NCBI GenBank assembly: GCA_946221915.1
Contig: CAMIKG010000008.1
Location: 1 to 64,000, forward strand
Reading direction: 5' to 3'
DNA from: an uncultured Erwinia sp.
Lineage (GTDB): Bacteria; Pseudomonadota; Gammaproteobacteria; Enterobacterales; Enterobacteriaceae
Length of the DNA stretch: 64,000 nt
A model generated the notes under the pieces. It was given only the letters and a program-made list of their open reading frames with translations, did not search any database and was not told the origin of the DNA. Position numbers and translations under genes: made by a program. Below, piece after piece: positions 53,482-61,620 of the stretch. Each line of letters begins with the position of its first letter. Position 1 is the first letter of the stretch.

Positions 53482-55239
53482 TTAATACACGTCGCGCAGG
53501 TAGCGTTTTTCTTTCTTCAGCTGATCGACATAGTCTGCTGCACGCTCTTCAGACATGCCGCCGAACTGCGCCACGACCTGGTACAGCGCTTTGTCCACGT
53601 CTTTCGCCATGCGCGAAGCATCGCCACAGACATAGAAGTAAGCGCCTTCCTGCAGCCAGGCGAACAGCTCTGCACCCTGTTCCAGCATGCGGTTCTGTAC
53701 GTAGATTTTCTCCGCCTGGTCGCGTGAGAACGCCAGATCCAGACGGGTCAGCAGACCGTTTTGCTGCCAGTTTTCCAGCTCATCCTGATAGATAAAGTCA
53801 TGCTGCTGGTGCTGATCGCCGAAGAACAGCCAGTTTTTACCTTGCGCGCCGGTGACTTCACGTTCCTGCAGGAAAGCGCGGAACGGGGCAATACCGGTGC
53901 CAGGGCCAACCATGATCAGCGGTGCGTCGCCGTTAGCGGGTACGCGGAAACCTTTGTTTGGCGAAATAAAGATAGCCGGTTTCTCGCCACGGCCAACACG
54001 ATCGGCGAGGTAAGTTGAGCACACACCACTGCGCGCGCGGCCACCGCTGTGGTAACGCACAGCGGCAATGGTCAGATGCACCTGGTTTGGATGGGCTTTC
54101 TGGCTGGAAGAGATCGAATAGGCACGGTGCTGCAGCGGACGCAGCATCGCCACAAACTCCGGCACGCTGAGTGAGCGGGTCAGATCCAGCTGCAGCAGAT
54201 CGAGGGTATCTTTGCCCCACAGCCAGACGCCCATGGTGTCTTTGTCGTCGTGCTGCAGGATGTGGCGCAGTTCCTGGTTAGTGGTGTTCTGGCCCACCCA
54301 TTCAATCAGCTTGCGTGATGGCTCGGAAATCTCAAACTGATACGTCAGCAGGTCGCCAAGGCTGCGTTCGAAGCCCGGTACTGGCGTGTCGTAATCGGCT
54401 TTCAGCTGCGTCAGCAGCAGATTTACCAGCGCCGGTTCGTTGACGGCGAACACGCCCAGTGCATCACCCACTTCATATTTCAGGCCGCTGTCGGTCAGGT
54501 CAAACTCGAAGTGACGAATATCTTTGCCGGACTCTTCTCCCGACAGGCGTTTGTTGGTCACCAGCGCAGAGGCATAAGGATTCTGTTTATTACTGCCTGG
54601 GATCACCGGTGCTTCCGGCGCGCTTTCCAGCGCCGTGCCGCTGCTGCCCGCGCTGGCGGCGAATTGCGGCATCGTGCTGGCAATCCACTGTTCTGATGGT
54701 TCTTCGAAGTCGATATCGCAGTCAATACGGTCAGTAACGCGTTTCGCTCCCAGTTGTTCAAGGCGCATATCGATAAATTTACCCGCCTGGCAGAAGCCAT
54801 CGTAGCTGGTATCGCCAATCGCCAGGATGGCGAAGTGCATCTGCTCAAGACGTGGCGCGGTGCTGGCGGAAATCGCCTGCCAGAACAGCTGGGCGTTGTC
54901 TGGCATCTCGCCTTCACCGTAGGTGGAGGTGACGATCAGCACATGACGCATTGCGGCAAACACTTCAATATCCACTTCGCCGAGACCCTGCACGACCGGC
55001 ACCAGACCTTTGGCACGCGCGGCTTTGGCAGCGCTCTGCGCCAGGGCTTCAGCATTACCGGTCTGCGAACCAAACAGAATATGCAACTGAGTGGTGGCGG
55101 CCGCGCCCGCGGCTGCAGCAGTCTGCTGCTGGCCTTCCAGAACCAGCAGACGGGAGTGCAGACCAGCGAGGAAACCGGCCAGCCAGTATTTTTGCTCACC
55201 ATTAAATGGCGCATCTTCAGGAATGTATGGAATCTTCAT
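53482..55239 (-). CDS. CysJ-like diflavin (FMN/FAD) NADPH reductase
   Basis: 585 residues. The flavodoxin (FMN) domain spans about 50-195 with FGSQTGNAEALAQ and VTSTYGEGEMPDNA. The FAD domain spans about 215-430 with RAYSISSS and SGVCSTYLAD, and the NADPH domain follows with VGPGTGIAPFRAFLQ. The C-terminus KRYLRDVY matches that of CysJ. An N-terminal region of about 50 residues contains an Ala-rich linker. CysJ itself feeds the sulfite reductase CysI, but no cysI or cysH is here. It is 100 bases downstream of the 1841-residue glutamate-synthase-like protein, in the place of GltD, so I infer that it supplies NADPH electrons to that protein. Alternative: an unrelated reductase co-expressed by chance. 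Confidence 0.87.
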   Translation of the reverse strand: MKIPYIPEDAPFNGEQKYWLAGFLAGLHSRLLVLEGQQQTAAAAGAAATTQLHILFGSQTGNAEALAQSAAKAARAKGLVPVVQGLGEVDIEVFAAMRHVLIVTSTYGEGEMPDNAQLFWQAISASTAPRLEQMHFAILAIGDTSYDGFCQAGKFIDMRLEQLGAKRVTDRIDCDIDFEEPSEQWIASTMPQFAASAGSSGTALESAPEAPVIPGSNKQNPYASALVTNKRLSGEESGKDIRHFEFDLTDSGLKYEVGDALGVFAVNEPALVNLLLTQLKADYDTPVPGFERSLGDLLTYQFEISEPSRKLIEWVGQNTTNQELRHILQHDDKDTMGVWLWGKDTLDLLQLDLTRSLSVPEFVAMLRPLQHRAYSISSSQKAHPNQVHLTIAAVRYHSGGRARSGVCSTYLADRVGRGEKPAIFISPNKGFRVPANGDAPLIMVGPGTGIAPFRAFLQEREVTGAQGKNWLFFGDQHQQHDFIYQDELENWQQNGLLTRLDLAFSRDQAEKIYVQNRMLEQGAELFAWLQEGAYFYVCGDASRMAKDVDKALYQVVAQFGGMSEERAADYVDQLKKEKRYLRDVY

Positions 55240-55273
55240 CGTTCTCTGTTCTCAATCTTCATATCCGTTACGC

Positions 55274-55306
55274 TTCACATTGCCGCTGATGCGGCGGCAA
55301 CATGAA
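55274..55306 (-). other. hairpin between the GOGAT-like and reductase genes
   Basis: TTGCCGC / GCGGCAA (55280-55286 with 55294-55300) with a further TTCA / TGAA pairing after a mismatch. There is no T run. It could stabilise the upstream message or lower expression of the second gene. Confidence 0.6.
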
Positions 55307-55339
55307 GTATTCAGGGCAAACGTTCCGTCTGGCGTGCAA

Positions 55340-58300
55340 TCAGGAAAGCTTCCCAACCGCCGCGGCTAATTCAGGTAATGCTGCACGGGCAAACAGCTCT
55401 TCGAAGTCAGGCAGTCCACCGAGGATCTGTCGGTTGCAGGCATCCTGATAAATAATCCAGCCATAGGTCGCCAGACTGTCCATCGAACGGATATTGCGTT
55501 GCGTCAGCGCCGCTTTGTAGTCCGACATACGTTTCGCTGCAATCAGAGAAGCCAGCTCTTCATCACTGTAATTCTCAATCGCCGCACGGGCGTGACGTTG
55601 CAGCTTGCTGATCAGCGCGAAATCTTCCGTCATCAGCAGGTTACGCACCGCTTTCTGTACCGCTGCGTCTTCTACCGAGGCGCCTTTTGGCATGCGTGAC
55701 AGCGCCAGCTGCTGCGCATAGTTCAGTACGCTGTAGTTGTTCAGCAGCACGAACATATCCTGAGTATCGGTCGCACCATAGTCAGGCACGGCGCCTTTGG
55801 CGATGGTTTTACCATCACGCCAGGCTTGCCTGAATTTGCTCACCTGGTGGCCCGCCAGTGCGGTGGACAGCTCTTCCAGCAGATCCTTACGCGCCTTCGC
55901 CTTGAGGATTTCACCGCTATCCTGATACAGCAGCAGGGAACGTGGCATCACGTAGACAAAGTTCTGGCACTCAGTTTCCCAGTGCGCCAGCAGCCAGGCC
56001 GCGCGTTCGGAACCGGTGGCTTCCAGATGCCAGTTCAGCATGGTCAGCACCGCCTGTTTGTGCACGCGCGCCATTTCGTCGTCGTCGGCAATGGAGCCGA
56101 ACAGCACGGAATCGCCTGCCGCATGCGCCGCCAGCGCACGGTACGGGTCATACTGATAGGCGAAACCGCCGCTCATGCCGTTACCGAAACCTTTACCGAA
56201 AGTACCAAGGTTCAGTACCGCACCGTTGGTCATATATTCACAGCAGAAATCACCGACGCCTTCCACCACGGCCGTCGCGCCAGAGTTACGCACCGCGAAA
56301 CGGTCGCCCGCCTGGCCCTGCACAAACAGACGGCCACCGGTGGCGCCGAACAGCGCGAAGTTACCGATCAGCACGTTACCGTCGCCTTCCGGTGAACCAC
56401 CGCCCGGTGATTTGACAATCAGTTCACCACCGCACTGGCCTTTGCCGACACCATCGTTACAGGTGCCCAGGTGCGTCATACGCATGCCGTCGTTGCAGAA
56501 CACGCCCCAGGACTGACCGGCTGATCCAGAGGTGGTGATATTGACGGTGGCTGGCGCCAGATAACGGCGTCCGCGATCGTCCTGCAGTACCGCCGGGATC
56601 GTTTTCAGCTGTTGCTCGTCCAGCTGGTGGTTCAGCATACGCTCGATATCGATCGCCAGCTGACCACCGACACTCTTGTTACGGTTGTTCAGCGTCACGC
56701 CGTCGCCGAGATGGATATCCGTGCTCGCGCGCTCAATCAGCTCGTTGTTCAGCAGTTTCAGCCAGCCGTCGTCCAGCTCGAAATCTTTCTCCAGATACAC
56801 CGGACGTGCGATTTTTTGCTCTGGCACCACAGTCAGCATGGCGCGCAGATCCAGTTTGCCAACTTCACGTGGGTGATCCATCAGGTGCAGCAGATCGGAA
56901 CGGCCACGCGCTTCACGCAGGGAACGCAGGCCCATACGTGCCAGCATTTCACGCACTTCGTGCGCCACGTTCATAAAGTACTGCGCCAGCTGACGCGGGT
57001 CGCCATCAAACGCTTCGGCATTGGTGGTCAGGCCCGCCGGGCATTTGACGTTACAGTTCTTCGCCATCACGCATTTCAGCATCATCAGTGCGGTGGTGCC
57101 GAACTCGAAGCTGTCGCCGCCCAGCAGCGCGGATTTCACCACGTCGCTGCCGGTCTGCTGCGCGCCGGAACAGCGCAGAATCACTTTATCGCGCAGGCCG
57201 TTGGCGCACAGCGCCTGGTGCACTTCAGCGATACCGATTTCGGCGACGCGGCCGGTGTATTTCAGGCTGGTCACGGAAGCCGCACCGGTACCACCGGTGT
57301 TGCCCGCCACGTTAATGACGTCTGCGCCCGCTTTCGCCACGCCGACGGCGATGGTGCCGATACCTTCGGACGACACCAGTTTCACAATCACTTTCACGCG
57401 CGCCGCTTTACAGTCGTGGATCAGCTGCGCCAGGTCTTCAATCGAGTAGGTATCATGGTGCGGAGGTGGTGACACCAGCTCCACGCCAGGCGTGCCGCCA
57501 CGCGCCGCCGCGATTTCTACCGTGACTTTTGGCGCCGGTAACTGACCGCCTTCGCCCGGTTTTGCTCCCTGGCCAATTTTGATCTCCAGCTCTTCCAGCA
57601 TCGGGTCCGCCAGATAGGCTGCCCAGACGCCGAAACGACCGGAGGCCAGCTGCTTGATACGTGACGCGCGGATGGTGCCATGACGCGAGTAGTGCTCGCC
57701 GCCTTCACCACAGTTGCTCATGCCACCAACCATATTGGTGCCGTGCGCCACCGCTTCGTGCGCCGGAGCCACCAGCGCACCATGGCTCATTGCGCCAGAG
57801 GCAAAGGTGCGGGTAATTTCGTGTGCCGGCTGCACTTCGCTTAACGGAATAGACGGCGCGGAGGTGAACAGACGCGACAGATAGTCTGCGGCTTTGCCCG
57901 TTGCCTGCACCAGCAGAGCGCCAGCCGTGACTTCGCTGCTGACGATATCGTCAGCAAAACGCGTTTTCAGCGCACGCGCCAGCGCCGCGAAACGTTCGCT
58001 TTCTGGTTTCAGACCGTCAATCGCATCGATCAGACGCAGGGTGAAGTGGCCCTCTTCGCCGCTTTCACATACCAGACCACGCACGGCAAAGCCGTTGTTC
58101 AGCAGGGCGTAGCGATTCAGCTTGCGTGAGAACTCCGCTTCGCTGTCGACGTGTGTTAAGTCCGCCGGGAAGGTCAGGATGTCGCGCAGCGCCGCCGGAC
58201 GGCGTTTACGCTCTTCATGCATCAGGCTGGAGAACTGACGGTAATCCGGCGTAATGGTAAAGGCGTCAATCACCTCGTTCGGGATGCGTTCAAAGCTGCT

Positions 58301-60865
58301 GTCCTTAAAGGATTTCGCTTTAATGCTAAAGGCATTATCCAGCTTCGCCAGCGTCAGCAGGCGGATAAACTGATCCTCTTCGCGCGGCTTGTCAGCAAAC
58401 GCGATCGGCTGTTCAGTCATATCAATAAAGGTACGCACTGCGATGGTGCCGTAAGAGTGGCCCGCGCCTTCTGCACGCTCTTTAAACAGACCGAGCAATG
58501 GCACATCGGCTTCGCCCTGAATTTTCAGAGCGCTCTGGTGCCAGTCCACCGCCATCTGGGAAATCGCGGCAAAGCCTGCGCCGCCCACCGGCGTTTTGAT
58601 ATTCGGGAAGTACTTCTTCAGTACCGGATCTTCGGTATCAAGGAAGTTTGGCTCGAAGAATTCACCGCAGCTGTAGCTTTCCACGGTACACAGGCCGACT
58701 TTGCCCATGGTTTTCATCAGCGCTTTTTCCGCCGCTTTGGCATAGCGTTTAAACGCCTTGTTGCCTTCTTCGCCTTCGCCATACTTCTCTTCGGCACGCA
58801 TCTGCACGCCGAGCGGATAGATAGCGGACGCGCCAAAACCAAGGGTCGCAGCGATATGGTGGGAAGATATGCTCTGACCACTTTCCACGACCAGTGACAC
58901 ATCCAGGCGCAGACCTTCCTGCACCAGACGCTGGTTAACTGCAGAAACCACCAGCAGCATTGGCATCGCCGCATGCGTCGAGGAGATATGACGGTCAGTG
59001 ATCACCGCGATACCGCCCTGTGAGCGGGCGAAATCCACTACCTGCTGCGCCAGATCGTCGATGGCCTTTTCCAGCGCGTTCGCGTTCGCGGCGCGGCTGA
59101 TAATATCGGTGCCAATCACTGGCTGATACAGCATGTCAAAGCGTTCGTAAGGTGCGACATCCTGCTCACGCAGACGCAGCATATCCAGGTGCGTCAGGAT
59201 CGGGCTCTGCACCACAATCTGGCGGCCTTTGCTGCGTCCGAGGTGCGGTTTCGCACCCAGCGCCACGCGCAGGGTCATGCCGTCCGCTTCACGGATGGAG
59301 TCCAGCGGCGGGTTGGTGACCTGGGCAAAGCGCTGTGAGAAGTAGTGCGCCATGCCGCCTTCGTGGTCAGACAGCACGTTGATGGCGTTGCCGTAACCCA
59401 TTGCCGAGATTTTCTCTGCGCCGGTGGTCAGCATCGGGTCCATCATGAATTTGAAGCTTTCCTGGTTGTAGTAGTAAGCCACAAATCGTTGATAAGTTTT
59501 CAGGTCGCCGCTGTAGCGCAGCGGAGAACCGAGTTTTTCCGCCGGCACTTCCGGCAGTTCCTGCAGGGTGACGCGCGACTGCGCCAGCAGTGCCGGATAA
59601 TCTTTTTCTGCCGCCAGCTTTTCCAGCGCTTCCACGGTGGTGTAGCTGCGTTTTTCACGGTGATCGTAATAGAGCATGCCGCCCGCTTCGATACGGCCGC
59701 GACGCAGGACGCTCTCCGGCGGGAAAGCAATCTGTCCGGCTTCTGACATCGCACCGATATACTCCGCGGTTTCCACTGAGCGCAGCGGACGCAGGCCGAG
59801 ACGGTCAAGACGCGCGCCAATCACTTCGCCATTGCCGAAAATCAGCGCCGCCGGACCGTCGTTCTTCTCTTCATACAGGGAGAAGTACTCCAGCATCGCG
59901 CGCACCTGTGGCGACAGCGAGTCGTCGTTTTCCCACGCGGGCGGCATCATGGAGACCACGGCGTTGATCAGGTCCAGTTCGTCTTCCATCAGACGGCTGT
60001 GAATGCTCTGGTCGAGACGCGAACTGTCGGACTGGCCTTTTGGACGCACAATCTTCTTGCCGCGCGCCAGCATCAGAGCAGCTTCCGCGATACGGTTTTT
60101 ACGGTCGGTATTCAGCTCACCGTTGTGCGCCATCAGGCGGAACGGCTGCGCCATGGTGGTATGCGGGTCGGTGTTGGTAGAGAAACGGGTGTGGAAGAAC
60201 AGGCCACGAACCTGGTGATCCGGATCGGTCAGATCCTTAAAGTAGGGGATCACTTCATTAGAATTCAGACGTGCTTTAAATACCTGAGTGCGCGACGACA
60301 GCGACAGCGGATACAGGCCGCCAAACTCGCTCCCGGTAAAGGCGCGAGCTTCGATATCCAGCAGAGCGCGGTAAATGCGCTTTTCCAGTGCATCCTGGTC
60401 GGCAATATCCTGCGGTGCGCTGAACACCCACTGGGCGATAGGCAGCTGGAACTGCACTGCCGCCGGTCGTGTCACGCTGTTATCCAGCGGCATATCGCGT
60501 TTCAGCAGAATGTCGAAACCATAGGTGGCCAGCGTCTCTTCGACCAGGCGTTCGGCGTTGGCGCGCAGCGCGGCATCTTTCGGCACAAAGAAGTTACCGA
60601 CGCCAAAGCGTCCGGCTTCCAGCGGCAGGCCAGTAATCTTGCGGAAGAAGCTCAGTGACAGGTCGACGTTAACCCCTGCGCCATCGCCAACACCTTCTGC
60701 TGACATACCGCCCCGGTGAGGCACGGTGCACAGGGCGCTGTGCGCCATCTGGAGAACCTCGTGGGTTTGCTCGCCATCCTTACGGGTAATAAAGCCCACG
60801 CCACAGCTATCACTGTCTTTTGATGGGTCATATAAGCCATAAGGATACGGGTTTGGATTGGACAT
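55340..60865 (-). CDS. Glutamate-synthase-like large protein (noncanonical GltB)
   Basis: 1841 residues against about 1486-1517 for E. coli GltB. AGGAGG precedes the ATG. Domains: class II glutamine amidotransferase (about 21-425), with Cys21 in SDSCGVGFI as expected nucleophile after removal of a 20-residue propeptide; central domain (about 450-760); FMN barrel (about 1010-1290) with GQGAKPGEGGQLP and SPPPHHDTYSIEDLAQLIHD; GXGXG beta-helix (about 1330-1580). The iron-sulfur cysteines are Cys1265, Cys1271 and Cys1275, i.e. CX5CX3C instead of CX5CX4C. Homology to GltB ends near 1648 (PRSLLLYQ) and 193 unfamiliar residues follow. Inferred reaction: glutamine + 2-oxoglutarate to two glutamate. 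No GltD follows; a CysJ-like reductase does. NtrC-like sites lie upstream. Confidence 0.88.
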   Translation of the reverse strand: MSNPNPYPYGLYDPSKDSDSCGVGFITRKDGEQTHEVLQMAHSALCTVPHRGGMSAEGVGDGAGVNVDLSLSFFRKITGLPLEAGRFGVGNFFVPKDAALRANAERLVEETLATYGFDILLKRDMPLDNSVTRPAAVQFQLPIAQWVFSAPQDIADQDALEKRIYRALLDIEARAFTGSEFGGLYPLSLSSRTQVFKARLNSNEVIPYFKDLTDPDHQVRGLFFHTRFSTNTDPHTTMAQPFRLMAHNGELNTDRKNRIAEAALMLARGKKIVRPKGQSDSSRLDQSIHSRLMEDELDLINAVVSMMPPAWENDDSLSPQVRAMLEYFSLYEEKNDGPAALIFGNGEVIGARLDRLGLRPLRSVETAEYIGAMSEAGQIAFPPESVLRRGRIEAGGMLYYDHREKRSYTTVEALEKLAAEKDYPALLAQSRVTLQELPEVPAEKLGSPLRYSGDLKTYQRFVAYYYNQESFKFMMDPMLTTGAEKISAMGYGNAINVLSDHEGGMAHYFSQRFAQVTNPPLDSIREADGMTLRVALGAKPHLGRSKGRQIVVQSPILTHLDMLRLREQDVAPYERFDMLYQPVIGTDIISRAANANALEKAIDDLAQQVVDFARSQGGIAVITDRHISSTHAAMPMLLVVSAVNQRLVQEGLRLDVSLVVESGQSISSHHIAATLGFGASAIYPLGVQMRAEEKYGEGEEGNKAFKRYAKAAEKALMKTMGKVGLCTVESYSCGEFFEPNFLDTEDPVLKKYFPNIKTPVGGAGFAAISQMAVDWHQSALKIQGEADVPLLGLFKERAEGAGHSYGTIAVRTFIDMTEQPIAFADKPREEDQFIRLLTLAKLDNAFSIKAKSFKDSSFERIPNEVIDAFTITPDYRQFSSLMHEERKRRPAALRDILTFPADLTHVDSEAEFSRKLNRYALLNNGFAVRGLVCESGEEGHFTLRLIDAIDGLKPESERFAALARALKTRFADDIVSSEVTAGALLVQATGKAADYLSRLFTSAPSIPLSEVQPAHEITRTFASGAMSHGALVAPAHEAVAHGTNMVGGMSNCGEGGEHYSRHGTIRASRIKQLASGRFGVWAAYLADPMLEELEIKIGQGAKPGEGGQLPAPKVTVEIAAARGGTPGVELVSPPPHHDTYSIEDLAQLIHDCKAARVKVIVKLVSSEGIGTIAVGVAKAGADVINVAGNTGGTGAASVTSLKYTGRVAEIGIAEVHQALCANGLRDKVILRCSGAQQTGSDVVKSALLGGDSFEFGTTALMMLKCVMAKNCNVKCPAGLTTNAEAFDGDPRQLAQYFMNVAHEVREMLARMGLRSLREARGRSDLLHLMDHPREVGKLDLRAMLTVVPEQKIARPVYLEKDFELDDGWLKLLNNELIERASTDIHLGDGVTLNNRNKSVGGQLAIDIERMLNHQLDEQQLKTIPAVLQDDRGRRYLAPATVNITTSGSAGQSWGVFCNDGMRMTHLGTCNDGVGKGQCGGELIVKSPGGGSPEGDGNVLIGNFALFGATGGRLFVQGQAGDRFAVRNSGATAVVEGVGDFCCEYMTNGAVLNLGTFGKGFGNGMSGGFAYQYDPYRALAAHAAGDSVLFGSIADDDEMARVHKQAVLTMLNWHLEATGSERAAWLLAHWETECQNFVYVMPRSLLLYQDSGEILKAKARKDLLEELSTALAGHQVSKFRQAWRDGKTIAKGAVPDYGATDTQDMFVLLNNYSVLNYAQQLALSRMPKGASVEDAAVQKAVRNLLMTEDFALISKLQRHARAAIENYSDEELASLIAAKRMSDYKAALTQRNIRSMDSLATYGWIIYQDACNRQILGGLPDFEELFARAALPELAAAVGKLS

Positions 60866-61136
60866 CGAGGCCTCCTAAAAATTACTACTTTTGACTCTTC
60901 TTCTTTTGCATAGATATGCCGAGATATGGGCCCGTCAGAAAAGCTTCCAGCGGAATTCCAACTTATCGGGAAAGCGTACATAGGTCAAATACCGTTCTTT
61001 CTTATGCCTTTTTATGCTTTTTGCTGTGTATCTTTTTGTATTTAAAGGTTTATGTGTCTTTTTTTATCGCAATTATGGCAGGCGTTGCACCATCATAAGT
61101 GTGAGCTGACTCACTATAGTGCAGCGAGCAAATGGC

Positions 61137-61153
61137 TGCACCATGCTGGTGCT
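61137..61153. promoter_or_regulatory. NtrC-like dyad near the GOGAT-like gene
   Basis: TGCACCATGCTGGTGCT: half-sites GCAC and GTGC seven bases apart, as in the NtrC sites of glnA (GCAC-N7-GTGC), with the flanking C/G also symmetric. It lies 272 bases upstream of the start codon of the GOGAT-like gene. Confidence 0.6.
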
Positions 61154-61480
61154 GACAGCCATTTCAGCATAATGTGCTGCCATTAGTGGTTTAACCGCGG
61201 GATGAATCTGTTTTTTGCCCTGTCACATATTTGCATTAAATAGCAGGCAGTCATTAGTAAAACTAATTATGATTGGCGTGACTAAATCGTCAATAAAGAT
61301 GAATTGTTATTCGTTTAAGTAAAAGGGAACTGGATGGCGAAACACAAGCCATCACATTGAAAAGAATCATCACTGGAGGAGCGCCTTAGATGAAGGCGGC
61401 CCTCCAGATTATGCGGTTAATAAAATTAGTCAATACCTTTGCTGGGGAAAATGCATGAAAGCCGCGCCAGTCGGGGCTTT

Positions 61481-61540
61481 CGCACCATTATGGCGCGCGT
61501 TCGCACTATTTTGGCGCGCGTTTCGCACCTCTTTGGTGCG
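61481..61540. promoter_or_regulatory. three phased NtrC-like dyads
   Basis: GCACCATTATGGCGC (61482-61496), GCACTATTTTGGCGC (61503-61517) and GCACCTCTTTGGTGC (61525-61539). Each has GCAC-N7-G(T/C)GC. Centres are 21 and 22 bases apart, so all face the same side of the helix. They lie 82-139 bases upstream of the arcB start and about 620-670 bases upstream of the GOGAT-like gene, so either gene or both could be controlled. Confidence 0.55.
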
Positions 61541-61620
61541 TAATTTCTCTTGCTGATGTCGATCCGCGTAATAATTGAAAGTGCGATATGATGGGGGTAT
61601 CGATCGGTAAGGAAGCGGTT

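Larger units (their letters stand above)
60866..61620. promoter_or_regulatory. regulatory region between the GOGAT-like gene and arcB
   Basis: 755 bases without a convincing gene. It contains the NtrC-like dyads listed separately and a stem CTGGAGG / CCTCCAG (61373-61379 with 61401-61407) extended inward by CGCC / GGCG. The stretch 60990-61075 is rich in T and A. A weak sigma-54-like match (TGGTGCAACGCCTGCC, minus strand, 61077-61092) has correct GG-N10-GC spacing but poor flanks. The arcB promoter should lie near the right end. Confidence 0.55.

Noticed and set aside
53482..55239. Calling the reductase cysJ
   Set aside because: Domain order and C-terminus match CysJ, but cysI and cysH are absent and the neighbour is a GltB-like protein, so the symbol would mislead.
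55340..60865. Calling the large protein gltB
   Set aside because: Length, cysteine spacing, C-terminal extension and partner all differ from GltB; activity is inferred only.
61077..61092. Possible sigma-54 promoter for the GOGAT-like gene
   Set aside because: GG-N10-GC spacing is right but TGGTGC and CTGCC deviate from consensus; too weak to list as a promoter without mapping data.
61478..61542. Possible CRISPR-like array
   Set aside because: Three imperfect 21-22-base units without spacers and no cas genes; better read as regulator sites.
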